Positions 35,083 through 44,595 of a stretch of 47,545 bases of DNA are shown here, one piece after another. The stretch comes from JANQPA01 sp964628385 (GTDB taxonomy: Bacteria > Bacteroidota > Bacteroidia > Chitinophagales > Saprospiraceae). The DNA is taken from assembly GCA_964628385.1 (NCBI GenBank), contig CAZVOD010000027.1, forward strand, positions 1 to 47,545. Direction: 5' to 3'. Within the stretch, counting starts at the first letter, position 1. Each line of letters starts with the position of its first letter. The position numbers were made by a program, and so were the translations under genes. The notes beneath the pieces are model-generated. The model searched no databases. It worked only from the letters and a program-made list of their open reading frames with translations, and was not told where the DNA came from.

Positions 35083-38000
35083 ATGGAGGATAATAAAGAT
35101 CCCAAAACAGAAAACGGTTTACTAAGCATCGGCTCACTTCTCTGGAAGTGGATGAAACGCTTATTACTTGGTGGGACTTTCCTGTTTGTCCTCCTGTTTT
35201 TTCTCCTCCAGATACCTGCGGTTCAAAACTGGACAGTCCAACAGCTCGCCAACCGTATTTCCAGGGCTACTAATGCCAAGGTAGACATTGATTATATCTA
35301 CCTTTCCTATTTTGACAAGCTTTCCATGGAAGGCTTTGTACTGACCAAACTACCTGAGGATACTGTCTTACAAAGTCAGACGCTACAAGTAGATTTTAAC
35401 CTTAAGCCCTGGGTCGTACTTTCTCGAGGACTGGTAGTAGAGGGTATTTTTTTGGAAAATGCACAACTCAACCTGGTGAATGAACCCGGAGAAATAAAAA
35501 ATGGCTTTACTCTGGTCCTGAATGAGCTTTTTCCTAAAAAAGAAAAAAAGGGTAACCCTCTTCAATTGGAAATCGATCAGGTAAAGCTCAGAAACATTCA
35601 GCTACACCAGGAGCACAAAACTCGAGGAAATGTGCTTGACCTTTTCCTGCGTTCCGGTGAGCTGAAAGTCAACCAGCTGGACCTGGCCAACAATCTCGTA
35701 GCGCTGGAAAGGGCAAAGCTAGAGGGCACAAAAGTTGAGATTACTAATAATCCAGTCTCGGACAGTGCGCTGTTGATAAGCCTGGAAGAGGAAATACAAA
35801 ATATAGAACAAGAAACTAACGATTCTAATGCCCTGCAAATAGAGGTAAACTTTCTGGATTTCAGAAGTGGTAGTTTTCTTTTGCACAATTACCGAAAAAC
35901 AACAGAAAGGCTGGAAGATAGTACTACTCTGGATTTTAGGCACATGGACGTCTTCGATATTGATATTGATATCGATAGCTTCTCATTTCAGGATGAGCGT
36001 TTCGATTTTGGTGGCATCGTTCATCTGATCTCAGCTCGGGAGCAAAGTGGCTTTGTACTCCATAAACTGGCGGGCAAAAAGGTCAATGTTACCTCCCAGG
36101 GGGCTTATATTCACGGGCTGGAATTGATTACTCCAGAAAGCAATATTGGCGATACGCTTGTTTTTGAATATGATCAATACCTGGATTTTACTGACTTTGA
36201 AAATAAGGTTAGTATGTATGGTAAGATGAATAATTCAACAGTGTCCATTAAAGATATTATGGTTTTTGCGCCGGCACTAAAGCAAAATGTATTTTTCAAT
36301 AATAATGAATCTGAAATTATTACTATTGATGGGTTGGTGGAAAATACTGTCAATAATCTGGAGGGTAAGGATCTGAATATTGAATTGGCCGGTGATACTA
36401 AAATAGTAGGAGATTTTGATTTTACCAACCTTACTGAAAAAGGAGAGGAATACCTGAAATTGGATTTGGAGTATCTACAAACAAGCATGCGTTCTTTGAG
36501 GCAGCTGATACCGCGCTTTAATCCGCCAGAAAATTTCAACAATCTGGGTACCCTCAAATTCAAAGGTAATTTCGTAGGCTTCTTTTCTAATTTCGTAGCG
36601 AATGGCCAGCTGAATACTTCGCTCGGAGAAGCCACAGTTGAAGATATGAAAATGGACCTTAACGAGGGGAAAGACCAAGCAAAGTATGGAGGTGAACTCA
36701 AACTAAAAGATTTTGATCTCGGAAAGTGGACCGGTAACTCAGAATTTGGTACCGTCAATCTGACTACCAATATTATAGATGGCGTTGGTCTGACGCGTCA
36801 AAATGTTGACGCTAACCTCATCGCTAATATCGAAAGCTTTGTTTTTAGAGGCTACAATTACGAAAATGCCTTAATAGAAGGGGTTATCAATTACAATCTT
36901 TTTGATGGCTCCTTGAAAATAGAGGATGAGAATGTAGATCTCGAGTTTATAGGAGAAATCAATCTTTATGAGGGTTTTCCAAGTTATGAATTTGATGCCA
37001 CAGTTAGAAACCTGGATTTAAAAAAGCTAAAGCTATCCAAAGAAGATGTCGTACTCTCAGGTGATTTGGACATTCAGCTCCAAAATAATTCTTTATCGGA
37101 CTTGGAAGGTAGTATAGATATCAAAAATTTCAACCTGCAACATAACCAAAAAGACAATTACTTCATCAACTCTATCGATATCATCTCTCAGTCTGACTTG
37201 CTGGGCACCAAGACCTTTCGGATTATTTCTGATATACTGGAATGTTCATTTTATGGGATATTCAATTTGGAAGATATCCCTGGTACCCTGGTCAAATATT
37301 TTATGGATCACTATCCGGGATTTTCGAGAAAAATAAACCTCCAATATCCCAAAAAAGATATTCTTCCCGGGCGCTTTGAATACGATATTCTCATCCTGGA
37401 TACCAAAGGATTTGAAAAGCTCCTGACCCCCAAACTGGAAGCCATAAGAGACGTAGAAGTGAATGGGAAATTTGATGGTTTTGTCGATTCCATCCTGTTT
37501 GAAGCCAACATACCCTATATTCGTTATGATAAAGTTGAATTGGAAGATATCTTTTTAACGCTCGAAGGAAAAGACAATATAGCTGAATTTGAATTAGCTA
37601 TTGACTCTACTATTATCAATGAAAAACAGGGGTTACCAATCTTATCATTTACTAGTCTGACCATCGGAGATACCTTGCTTTTTGGTATCAATTATTCGTC
37701 GGAGCGCAGTATGGCTGTTCCCACTTTTGGTCGGGCACCAGTCATAGAAACCCTCAACCTGGATGGCACCATGTCTATTATTGACAGTACCGTTTTGCAA
37801 TTTGAATTTGATCCATCGCTGCTGGTATTTTTAAAAGATCGCTGGAATATACTTCCCGATAATTACATTCGCATAGACAGCAGTTTGATTGCCGTTAATA
37901 ACCTGCGGCTAAGCAAGGAGGATATCGTAGTGAAGATAGACGAAGTTAACAACAAAGGACTCAGCCTGAGTATAGAAAATCTGGGTTTTGGTTATTTGGA

Positions 38001-39990
38001 TACTTTGTGGCAAGAGGAAAAAGTAGATTTCAAAGGCAATTATGATCTATCTCTTCAGGTGGAAGATATTTTTAAAATGAAAGGATTAAACCTTAGCGTT
38101 CAATCCGATACATTTTGGGTTAATGATGATGATTGGGGGCGCTTAAGCTTGGTGGCGTATGCGGCCGATTTGAAAAGTCGGGCAGAAAGCTATCTGAACA
38201 TTACCAAAGGAGACAGGCAGCTCTTGTCAGAAGGCTCTATTAACCTTGCAGCCCTGGCAAAAGAGCCTAAAAGCGCCGATCAGGAAGCGTTGTATTTTGA
38301 TTACAATCTTAACATTACCAATTACCCACTGCATATTGCCGAGTATTTTATTGGAAGCCAGATCAAAGAAATGGAGGGCTCCTTCGGGGCTGATCTTCGC
38401 TTTTGGGGTCCTACTAGCAAACCCAACATCAAAGGAGAGGTCAAAGCAATAAATGGGGCATTTACAGTTGATTACCTTAAGACCAGGTACCGATTCGAAA
38501 AAGCTGAAATCGAGGTCAATAATACTTTCTTCAATGCCTCCGGAACTATTCTCAGGGATAGACTCAACCATACGGCTATCCTTTACGGAGGTATCACTCA
38601 TAATCACCTGAAAAACTTCGGTATTGATGCCAGGCTGGAAACCAAGCGCTTTCTGGCTCTTGATACTAAAAAAGGCGATAATGATATGTTCTACGGCCGG
38701 GCCTTAGGCAATGGAGAAATCTGGTTTTCAGGCGACTTCAAGCAGACAGATATCTATGTTTATGCTTCAGTAAGTGACAGTACAACCCTAACCATCCCTG
38801 TTAATACTGGTAAAGATGCTTCCAAGCTGCAGTTTGTTAGCTTCTTTGATGCCGATGAAGAAGAAGAACAAGAAAGTAATCAGGATGACCTTCGTGGCCT
38901 AAGCTTCGAAATGGACCTGATTGTAAAGGAAGAATCTAAAGTAAGGATTATTTTTGACGAACAAGCCGGAGATATCATCGAAGGTTCCGGCCGAGGTAAT
39001 TTAAGAATACTGCTGCCCAGGGGTCAGGATTTTCAAATGTATGGAGATTATATCATTGAAAATGGAGATTATTTATTCACCCTTTACAATGTTGTAAATA
39101 AAGATTTTAGAATTCGAAAGGGGAGTACCATCCAATGGACAGGTGATCCTTTTGGGGCAGAAATAGATATTCAGGCAGAATACAAAGACTTAAATACTTC
39201 GGTCGCTAATTTCATTCAGGAATATCTGGTTAATGCAGGTAGCGATCTGAAAAATGAAGCAACGAATGCCACTAATGTTGACCTTACTCTTAATTTACAG
39301 GGGGCCTTGCTTCAACCTATCATTTCTTTTGATATTGATTTTCCCAATTTAATCGGACAATTACAAACCTACACAGATAGTAAGCTTCGCGTATTAAAAC
39401 AAGACCAGAATGAACTCAACAAACAGGTTTTTGGCTTAATCTTAGCCGGGCAGTTTTTGCCTTCAGATTTTAACCTTCAGGGTAGCCAAATTCTGTACAA
39501 TACGGTTAGTGAATTTGTATCCAATCAGTTATCGTTACTTTTGACTGAATTATTTTCTGAATTCATTGGAGAGGATGAGATAATAAATAGTATTGATTTT
39601 GATATTGCCTACAGTCAGAATCAAAGTGTAGACCTGGGCGAAGGCCAGGATTTCAACCGGAGTGATGAGGTAAATGTGCGAATGAAGCAGACATTATTCA
39701 ATGACAAGCTTTCTATTCTCGTAGGTGGTAACCTGGATATTGGCACTTCTCTGGGAGCGACCCCTGAGGCCAATGGAGCTTTTCTGGGCAATGACTTTGT
39801 TTTGGAATACGCCATCACTGATGATAGAAGCTTAAAGCTGAGAGTTTACCAACGGTTGGAACCAGATATCGGGAGTGGAAGAAAATTCCAGATTGGAACA
39901 GGACTCAGCTACCGTAAAGAGTTTGAGTCATTTAGCGAGTTTTTAAGCTTCTTCAAAAAAGATGCCGATCCTCCTGATGATGAACAGTAA
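35083..39990 (+). CDS. tamB: Translocation and assembly module TamB (DUF490)
   Basis: A 1635-residue envelope protein with one N-terminal membrane helix (about 24-43) and a very long beta-rich body. AsmA-like strands open it (VQNWTVQQLANRISRATN and VDIDYIYLSYFDKLSMEG). The C-terminal 450 residues carry the DUF490/TamB domain, with FWGPTSKPNIKGEVKAINGA, GDYLFTLYNVVNKDFRIRKG and VDLTLNLQGALLQPIISFDI. TamB-type proteins form hydrophobic grooves that bridge the two membranes and carry phospholipid or help outer-membrane protein assembly. The length exceeds E. coli TamB (about 1259) but is usual for Bacteroidota. No tamA gene is adjacent. Confidence 0.93.
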   Translation: MEDNKDPKTENGLLSIGSLLWKWMKRLLLGGTFLFVLLFFLLQIPAVQNWTVQQLANRISRATNAKVDIDYIYLSYFDKLSMEGFVLTKLPEDTVLQSQTLQVDFNLKPWVVLSRGLVVEGIFLENAQLNLVNEPGEIKNGFTLVLNELFPKKEKKGNPLQLEIDQVKLRNIQLHQEHKTRGNVLDLFLRSGELKVNQLDLANNLVALERAKLEGTKVEITNNPVSDSALLISLEEEIQNIEQETNDSNALQIEVNFLDFRSGSFLLHNYRKTTERLEDSTTLDFRHMDVFDIDIDIDSFSFQDERFDFGGIVHLISAREQSGFVLHKLAGKKVNVTSQGAYIHGLELITPESNIGDTLVFEYDQYLDFTDFENKVSMYGKMNNSTVSIKDIMVFAPALKQNVFFNNNESEIITIDGLVENTVNNLEGKDLNIELAGDTKIVGDFDFTNLTEKGEEYLKLDLEYLQTSMRSLRQLIPRFNPPENFNNLGTLKFKGNFVGFFSNFVANGQLNTSLGEATVEDMKMDLNEGKDQAKYGGELKLKDFDLGKWTGNSEFGTVNLTTNIIDGVGLTRQNVDANLIANIESFVFRGYNYENALIEGVINYNLFDGSLKIEDENVDLEFIGEINLYEGFPSYEFDATVRNLDLKKLKLSKEDVVLSGDLDIQLQNNSLSDLEGSIDIKNFNLQHNQKDNYFINSIDIISQSDLLGTKTFRIISDILECSFYGIFNLEDIPGTLVKYFMDHYPGFSRKINLQYPKKDILPGRFEYDILILDTKGFEKLLTPKLEAIRDVEVNGKFDGFVDSILFEANIPYIRYDKVELEDIFLTLEGKDNIAEFELAIDSTIINEKQGLPILSFTSLTIGDTLLFGINYSSERSMAVPTFGRAPVIETLNLDGTMSIIDSTVLQFEFDPSLLVFLKDRWNILPDNYIRIDSSLIAVNNLRLSKEDIVVKIDEVNNKGLSLSIENLGFGYLDTLWQEEKVDFKGNYDLSLQVEDIFKMKGLNLSVQSDTFWVNDDDWGRLSLVAYAADLKSRAESYLNITKGDRQLLSEGSINLAALAKEPKSADQEALYFDYNLNITNYPLHIAEYFIGSQIKEMEGSFGADLRFWGPTSKPNIKGEVKAINGAFTVDYLKTRYRFEKAEIEVNNTFFNASGTILRDRLNHTAILYGGITHNHLKNFGIDARLETKRFLALDTKKGDNDMFYGRALGNGEIWFSGDFKQTDIYVYASVSDSTTLTIPVNTGKDASKLQFVSFFDADEEEEQESNQDDLRGLSFEMDLIVKEESKVRIIFDEQAGDIIEGSGRGNLRILLPRGQDFQMYGDYIIENGDYLFTLYNVVNKDFRIRKGSTIQWTGDPFGAEIDIQAEYKDLNTSVANFIQEYLVNAGSDLKNEATNATNVDLTLNLQGALLQPIISFDIDFPNLIGQLQTYTDSKLRVLKQDQNELNKQVFGLILAGQFLPSDFNLQGSQILYNTVSEFVSNQLSLLLTELFSEFIGEDEIINSIDFDIAYSQNQSVDLGEGQDFNRSDEVNVRMKQTLFNDKLSILVGGNLDIGTSLGATPEANGAFLGNDFVLEYAITDDRSLKLRVYQRLEPDIGSGRKFQIGTGLSYRKEFESFSEFLSFFKKDADPPDDEQ

Positions 39991-39994
39991 AAAA

Positions 39995-40948
39995 CTAAAC
40001 CTTTACATTAGTGTGAATCAGGTTGGAATCCCCCTTGGCCAGGAGCTTCCTCGGAACACTCTTCTGGATCAGATCAGCAATTTCTTTAATGAAACTGCTT
40101 CGCACGTGATTGGGTAAATGTATAATACTGATTTCTCTGACTCTTCTTGGCCCCCCCAACTCTTTAATCATATTTTCCCTATCACCATCAAATTGTAAAG
40201 TGGTTAATTCGGGTAAAAGTGTAATGCCGCCTTTGTATTCCACTATTCTGCACAGGGATTCGATTGAAGTACTTTCAAAGTAAAAGAGGTTGTTCTCATG
40301 CTCAGCTCTATCCTGTACTTCACAAATATCATCTACTTGATTGCGCAGGCAATTGCCTTCCTTTAATAAGTAAATATCGCTGATTGGGATTTCTTCTATT
40401 TCAATCTTTTCTTTAGGGTATAGTTGGTGTTCAGGGGAAATGAAAAGCATAAAGGATTCATAAAACAATGGAAGCACAGAAAGCATAATTTTACTTTCAA
40501 TGGGCGTCGCTATGATACCAAAATCAAGCTCTCCTGTTTTGATACCCTGAACGATTTCTTCCGTAATCGCTTCCTTGACGTGTACCTTGAGCTTGGGATA
40601 CTGCTCATTCAGTTGAGAAATGAAAAGGGGCAACAAATACGGCGCTAAAGTAGGAATGATGCCTACATCTATTTTACCCTCATACTCTTCACTGAGTGCA
40701 TTGGCCAATTCTTTAAGTTGACGGGATTGTGTCAGTAATAGCTGAGCTCGTTCGAGGAAAACCTCGCCTGCTGCCGTTGCAGTTACCTGCTTTTGTGATC
40801 GATCAAATAAAGTGATTCCAAGCTCTTCTTCCAGATTTTTTATTTGTATACTCAGCCCAGGTTGCGAAATACCTACAGACTTTGAGGCCCTCCCGTAGTT
40901 GCCCAACCGCTGTAGTGCCAGGGCGTATTCTAATTGTAGTAAAGTCAT
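39995..40948 (-). CDS. oxyR: OxyR-type LysR transcription regulator
   Basis: A 317-residue LysR regulator. The N-terminal helix-turn-helix (LEYALALQRLGNYGRASKSV with SQPGLSIQIKNLEEELG) binds DNA. The sensor domain has the redox pair C200 and C209 in NCLRNQVDDIC, exactly the nine-residue spacing of E. coli C199 and C208, and the T-S-IESLCRIVEYKGGITLLP segment. It should form an intramolecular disulfide when peroxide rises and then activate defence genes. It diverges from an ankyrin-repeat gene across a 98-base region with palindromic motifs. No catalase gene is in the window. Confidence 0.93.
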   Translation of the reverse strand: MTLLQLEYALALQRLGNYGRASKSVGISQPGLSIQIKNLEEELGITLFDRSQKQVTATAAGEVFLERAQLLLTQSRQLKELANALSEEYEGKIDVGIIPTLAPYLLPLFISQLNEQYPKLKVHVKEAITEEIVQGIKTGELDFGIIATPIESKIMLSVLPLFYESFMLFISPEHQLYPKEKIEIEEIPISDIYLLKEGNCLRNQVDDICEVQDRAEHENNLFYFESTSIESLCRIVEYKGGITLLPELTTLQFDGDRENMIKELGGPRRVREISIIHLPNHVRSSFIKEIADLIQKSVPRKLLAKGDSNLIHTNVKV

Positions 40949-41046
40949 TGCTATAAGTTGGTTTTATGAATCTATAAAATTTATAAATCAAGCTTATCCT
41001 ATTTTGTTTTTATTTAAAAATAATTTTCCCAAAAAAACGAATAGCT
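40949..41046. promoter_or_regulatory. Divergent control region of oxyR and ankyrin gene
   Basis: Contains ATAA-N7-TTAT at 40953-40967, a seven-base spacing like the half-sites of the OxyR consensus. CTATAA occurs at 40951 and again at 40972, exactly 21 bases apart, two turns of the helix. LysR regulators often bind such sites between divergent genes and repress their own gene. It is AT-rich, so some of this could be chance. Confidence 0.4.
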
Positions 41047-41505
41047 ATGCATATTAATGAGCTTATCAGAGCCGGAGCGATAGAAACCATGCGAAGCCAG
41101 CTGACTGAACAGCCACAACTTGCCAATCAACCTGATGACAGAGGATTCACACCGCTCATTTTTGCCACCTACCTTGATAATATGATTGCAGCGAAGCTCT
41201 TGTTGGATCACGGCGCTGATATCAACGCAAAAGTAGCTTCCGGTAATACTGCCTTAATGGGGGTTACCTTTAAGGGCAATGAAATGTTGGTTAAGTTTTT
41301 AATTGAAAGGGGAGCTGATGTTAATATCCAAAATGATAATGGTGCCACAGCGCTTAATTTTGCCATCGACTTCGGTCATCTGGAAATATTTAAGTTATTG
41401 CTGAAAGCTGGAGCAGACCTCAACATCAAAGATAAAGACGGAAAAACGGCTCTTGAACACATCCGTACGCAGCAGAAAACGGATATGGAAGCTTTAATTG
41501 TATAA
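41047..41505 (+). CDS. Ankyrin-repeat protein
   Basis: A 152-residue soluble protein made of about four ankyrin repeats: RGFTPLIFATYLDN, SGNTALMGVTFKGN, NGATALNFAIDFGH and DGKTALEHIRTQQK, each with GADIN or GADVN-type turns. Ankyrin repeats bind other proteins. Small ankyrin proteins beside oxyR or catalase genes support peroxide resistance in Pseudomonas and related bacteria. That link and the divergent layout with OxyR suggest OxyR control, which is inference. It stands alone before ppc. Confidence 0.9.
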   Translation: MHINELIRAGAIETMRSQLTEQPQLANQPDDRGFTPLIFATYLDNMIAAKLLLDHGADINAKVASGNTALMGVTFKGNEMLVKFLIERGADVNIQNDNGATALNFAIDFGHLEIFKLLLKAGADLNIKDKDGKTALEHIRTQQKTDMEALIV

Positions 41506-41574
41506 ATTTCTTCCCGGGCTTTTCTCTTTTGTCAAAAACTCGATTTTCTGAGTGTTGTTTTTTATTTTAGCTTA

Positions 41575-41589
41575 GTGTCATATTGACAC
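41575..41589. promoter_or_regulatory. Palindrome upstream of ppc
   Basis: GTGTCATATTGACAC is a perfect inverted repeat, GTGTCA and TGACAC around TAT, 31 bases before the ppc start. The size and position fit an operator for a dimeric regulator. No particular factor can be named. Confidence 0.45.
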
Positions 41590-41619
41590 CATTAATGCGA
41601 TTATAAACAAACACTTAAA

Positions 41620-44322
41620 ATGAAAAAACAACTACAGCAAAAAGGTTTGAAGAAAATCGAGACTGACCTCAGCTTTCTGATGAATTGTTTTAAAGAAGTG
41701 CTGGAAGAGCTGAAGGAGACAGCCACCGCCAAAGCACTTCCGTGGGTAAGGGAAGAAAGTGATGCTTTAGAAATCAGTGGTACAGAAGAGCATCGATTAC
41801 TTCAGGCAATCAGTATTTCTTTTCAGTTATTGAATATGGTGGAAGAAAATGCGTCCGTTCAATTCAGACGTAGTATGGAAAATGAATTGGGCCATGGTTC
41901 CATCAGGGGTTCCTGGGGCGAAACATTTCAGGGATGGAAAGAGAGTGGCTTCTCGGAAGAAGAAATGGCCCGTTGCCTTTCCGGGATGGAACTGCGTCCG
42001 GTTTTGACTGCCCACCCAACAGAAGCCAAAAGAATTACTGTCCTTTCTATTCACCGCGAATTGTATTTGCTGCTAGTAAAAAGAGAAAACAGCATGTGGT
42101 CAAAATCTGAGCGTGCGAATATCCGCCAGGAATTCAAGACTTTGCTGGAGCGTTGGTGGAGAACAGGGGAGGTATACCTTGAAAAGCCTAAGTTAGAAGA
42201 TGAGCGTAAAAATGTTATGCACTATTTTACGAAAGTCTTCCCAGAAACACTACGCCTGAGCGATATAAAGCTGAGGAATGCCTGGGAAAGTATGGGTTTT
42301 GATGTATCGTATCTCAATAAAGTAGAAAATTTTCCTACTCTTAGTTTTGGTAGTTGGGTGGGTGGCGATAGAGATGGGCACCCCTTTGTAACTGCTGACT
42401 TTACGCGATCCACTCTAAAGGGCAACCGGGAAGCTGCCCTGGCGCTCATAGCCGATCAGCTCAAGGAACTCTCCAGTAAAATGAGCTTCTCTGAATTGAC
42501 CAATGATGTGCCTGACCTCCTTGTCAATGCCATTAAAAAGTATCAGCAGGAGTTGGGAGATGAAGGAAAAAGTGCAGTGAGCAGAAACCCTAGAGAACCA
42601 TGGCGTCAATTTGTGAACTTGATGCGACTTAAACTCGATCACAGTATTCACAACAAACAAATGGCCTACCAGCATTCCAGTGAATTGCAGGAAGACTTAT
42701 CGCTAATACGTTCTTCTTTGCAAGCCATAAAAGCTGATCAGGTAGCCTTCGACCTCATCCTTCCGATCGAGCGGCAACTCAAATGTTTTGGTTTTCATTT
42801 GGTAAAATTAGATATCCGCCAGAATAGTAGTTACCATGAAAAAGCGTTGTCCCAGCTACTGAAAGCTTCCGGTTACGAGGACTTTGACTATGCCTCCTGG
42901 GATGAAGAAAAAAGACTCGCATTTATCAATAAGGAACTGGAAAGCAATCGTCCTTTCGTAGCAGAGGACGTATCTTGCGGAGAAGAAGCTGATAAGCTAT
43001 TGGGCTATTACAAGGCCGTAAGAGAGCATATACAAAAATATGGCCCCGATGGTATTGGCTCTTTTATTGTCAGCATGACGAGAAGCCTTAGTGATTTGCT
43101 GGTCGTTTATTTATTCATGCGAGAAGTGGGTATTCTGGGATACACTCTGCCTGTAGTTCCATTATTGGAAACCATCGACGATCTCGACAGAGGGCATGAT
43201 ATTTTGGAAGCTTTTATTACCCATCCGGCGTATCAGCGTTTTAAGCCAGAGGGCCAGTCTTTTCAGGAAGTTATGTTGGGCTACAGCGATAGTAATAAAG
43301 ATGGTGGAATTCTCTCTAGTAGATGGAATATTTATAAGGCAGAACAGCGATTGACCGCAACAGCCGATAAGTACAATGTCAAGTTATGCTTCTTTCATGG
43401 TATTGGCGGAACTATAAGTCGGGGAGGAGGGAAATACCATCGCTTTTTGGATAGTATGCCTGCCGGAAGTATGAGTGGTAGAATGAAGCTGACAATACAG
43501 GGAGAAACCATCGCTCAGCAGTTTGCTAATTTGTATAATGCCACATATAATCTGGAGATGCTGCTTTCCGGTATTGCCAGACAATCATTGAGAAAAAACG
43601 GTATGGAGGGGCCAAAAGAATTTCACTACGAAGCAATGGAACAGCTTACTGCTTTTTCTCATAAAAAATATAGAGAACTTATTAAGCATCCTGGATTTAT
43701 TAGCTTTTACAGCCAGGTAACTCCCATCGATGTATTAGAACAAAGTAAAATCGGTTCTCGGCCGGCTCGCAGAACTGGTACCCGCTCACTGGATGACCTT
43801 AGGGCCATTCCATGGGTGTTCAGCTGGAGCCAATCACGCTTTAACCTCACTGGATGGTTTGGTTTCGGATCGGCTTTGAGGCAGCTGAAAGAGCAAAACC
43901 CCGAAGCTTTTGCCGAGCTTAAAAGTGTTGCTGACATCTGGCCTTTGCTGCGCTATACGCTAATTCATGTAGAAACCAGCCTGCTAAATGCAGATCGTGC
44001 TATCATGGACCAGTTTGCAGCGTTGGTGGAGGATGAGCAAGTACAGCAGGAAATGATGAATCTTATAATAGAAGACTTTCAGGCTGGCCTGCTACACATC
44101 GAAGAACTATTTGGGGCTAGTGCGCAGGATCGCCGTTTCAGTCAACTGGAAAATGTAGCTCGCAGGAATACTTCGCTCAGAGCACTTCATCAATTGCAGA
44201 TACCACATTTGAAAGCCTGGCGGGAAAGCCGGAAGAACAATTCCAAAGAGCAAGACGAATTGTTGACCGGATTACTACTGCTGACAAATGCTATTTCTGG
44301 TGGACTAAAAAGTACGGGGTAA
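41620..44322 (+). CDS. ppc: Phosphoenolpyruvate carboxylase
   Basis: A 900-residue enzyme that adds bicarbonate to phosphoenolpyruvate to make oxaloacetate, refilling the TCA cycle. Conserved active-site parts are H132 in TAHPTEAKR, VKLDIRQNSS, VMLGYSDSNKDGG (the K546 counterpart), SRPARRTGTRSLDDLRAIPW and the extreme C-terminal ISGGLKSTG, like the usual MRNTG end. One loop differs: where most enzymes have HGRGG(T/S)xGRGG, this has HGIGGTISRGGGKYH (H593 to H607), so the first arginine (R581 of E. coli) is isoleucine 595, while the second remains R601. The overall length and other residues suggest it is active. A GTGTCA/TGACAC palindrome lies upstream. Confidence 0.95.
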   Translation: MKKQLQQKGLKKIETDLSFLMNCFKEVLEELKETATAKALPWVREESDALEISGTEEHRLLQAISISFQLLNMVEENASVQFRRSMENELGHGSIRGSWGETFQGWKESGFSEEEMARCLSGMELRPVLTAHPTEAKRITVLSIHRELYLLLVKRENSMWSKSERANIRQEFKTLLERWWRTGEVYLEKPKLEDERKNVMHYFTKVFPETLRLSDIKLRNAWESMGFDVSYLNKVENFPTLSFGSWVGGDRDGHPFVTADFTRSTLKGNREAALALIADQLKELSSKMSFSELTNDVPDLLVNAIKKYQQELGDEGKSAVSRNPREPWRQFVNLMRLKLDHSIHNKQMAYQHSSELQEDLSLIRSSLQAIKADQVAFDLILPIERQLKCFGFHLVKLDIRQNSSYHEKALSQLLKASGYEDFDYASWDEEKRLAFINKELESNRPFVAEDVSCGEEADKLLGYYKAVREHIQKYGPDGIGSFIVSMTRSLSDLLVVYLFMREVGILGYTLPVVPLLETIDDLDRGHDILEAFITHPAYQRFKPEGQSFQEVMLGYSDSNKDGGILSSRWNIYKAEQRLTATADKYNVKLCFFHGIGGTISRGGGKYHRFLDSMPAGSMSGRMKLTIQGETIAQQFANLYNATYNLEMLLSGIARQSLRKNGMEGPKEFHYEAMEQLTAFSHKKYRELIKHPGFISFYSQVTPIDVLEQSKIGSRPARRTGTRSLDDLRAIPWVFSWSQSRFNLTGWFGFGSALRQLKEQNPEAFAELKSVADIWPLLRYTLIHVETSLLNADRAIMDQFAALVEDEQVQQEMMNLIIEDFQAGLLHIEELFGASAQDRRFSQLENVARRNTSLRALHQLQIPHLKAWRESRKNNSKEQDELLTGLLLLTNAISGGLKSTG

Positions 44323-44360
44323 GTATTCTATTTTGTATCTTAGAAGAGGTTTGAATTTAG

Positions 44361-44498
44361 TTTTTGGACAACCTATATAAATGGATAGCAAAAGTTGAAA
44401 ATCGGCCGGGTGTTAAAGGCTGTCGTATCACTCCAAATATATTTACCACAACTAAAGAATTGGATGTCTTTGTAGATGCTCTAAAGGATTTAGCTTAA
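44361..44498 (+). pseudogene. C-terminal remnant of a class V aminotransferase
   Basis: After a stop at 44358-44360, one frame reads FLDNLYKWIAKVENRPGVKG then CRITPNIFTTTKELDVFVDA then LKDLA and a stop at 44496-44498. The R-I-T-P-N-I-F-T-T and E-L-D-x-F-V pattern is the typical end of class V (cysteine desulfurase or isopenicillin N epimerase-like) aminotransferases. No start codon and no PLP-binding part are present in the 270 bases between ppc and the channel gene, so only the tail survives. Confidence 0.65.
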
Positions 44499-44595
44499 AG
44501 CTTTTTGAATTTTAGCAGGTCAATTAGGTATTCTTCCCTTGTATTCGTTATATTTCCAAATAACCGACTTATTTTTTCATCCAAAAAGCTGAAGC

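Noticed and set aside
35598..36770. Minus-strand frames of 96 and 198 codons inside tamB
   Set aside because: Serine- and leucine-rich antisense shadows of tamB with no ribosome site or plausible product.
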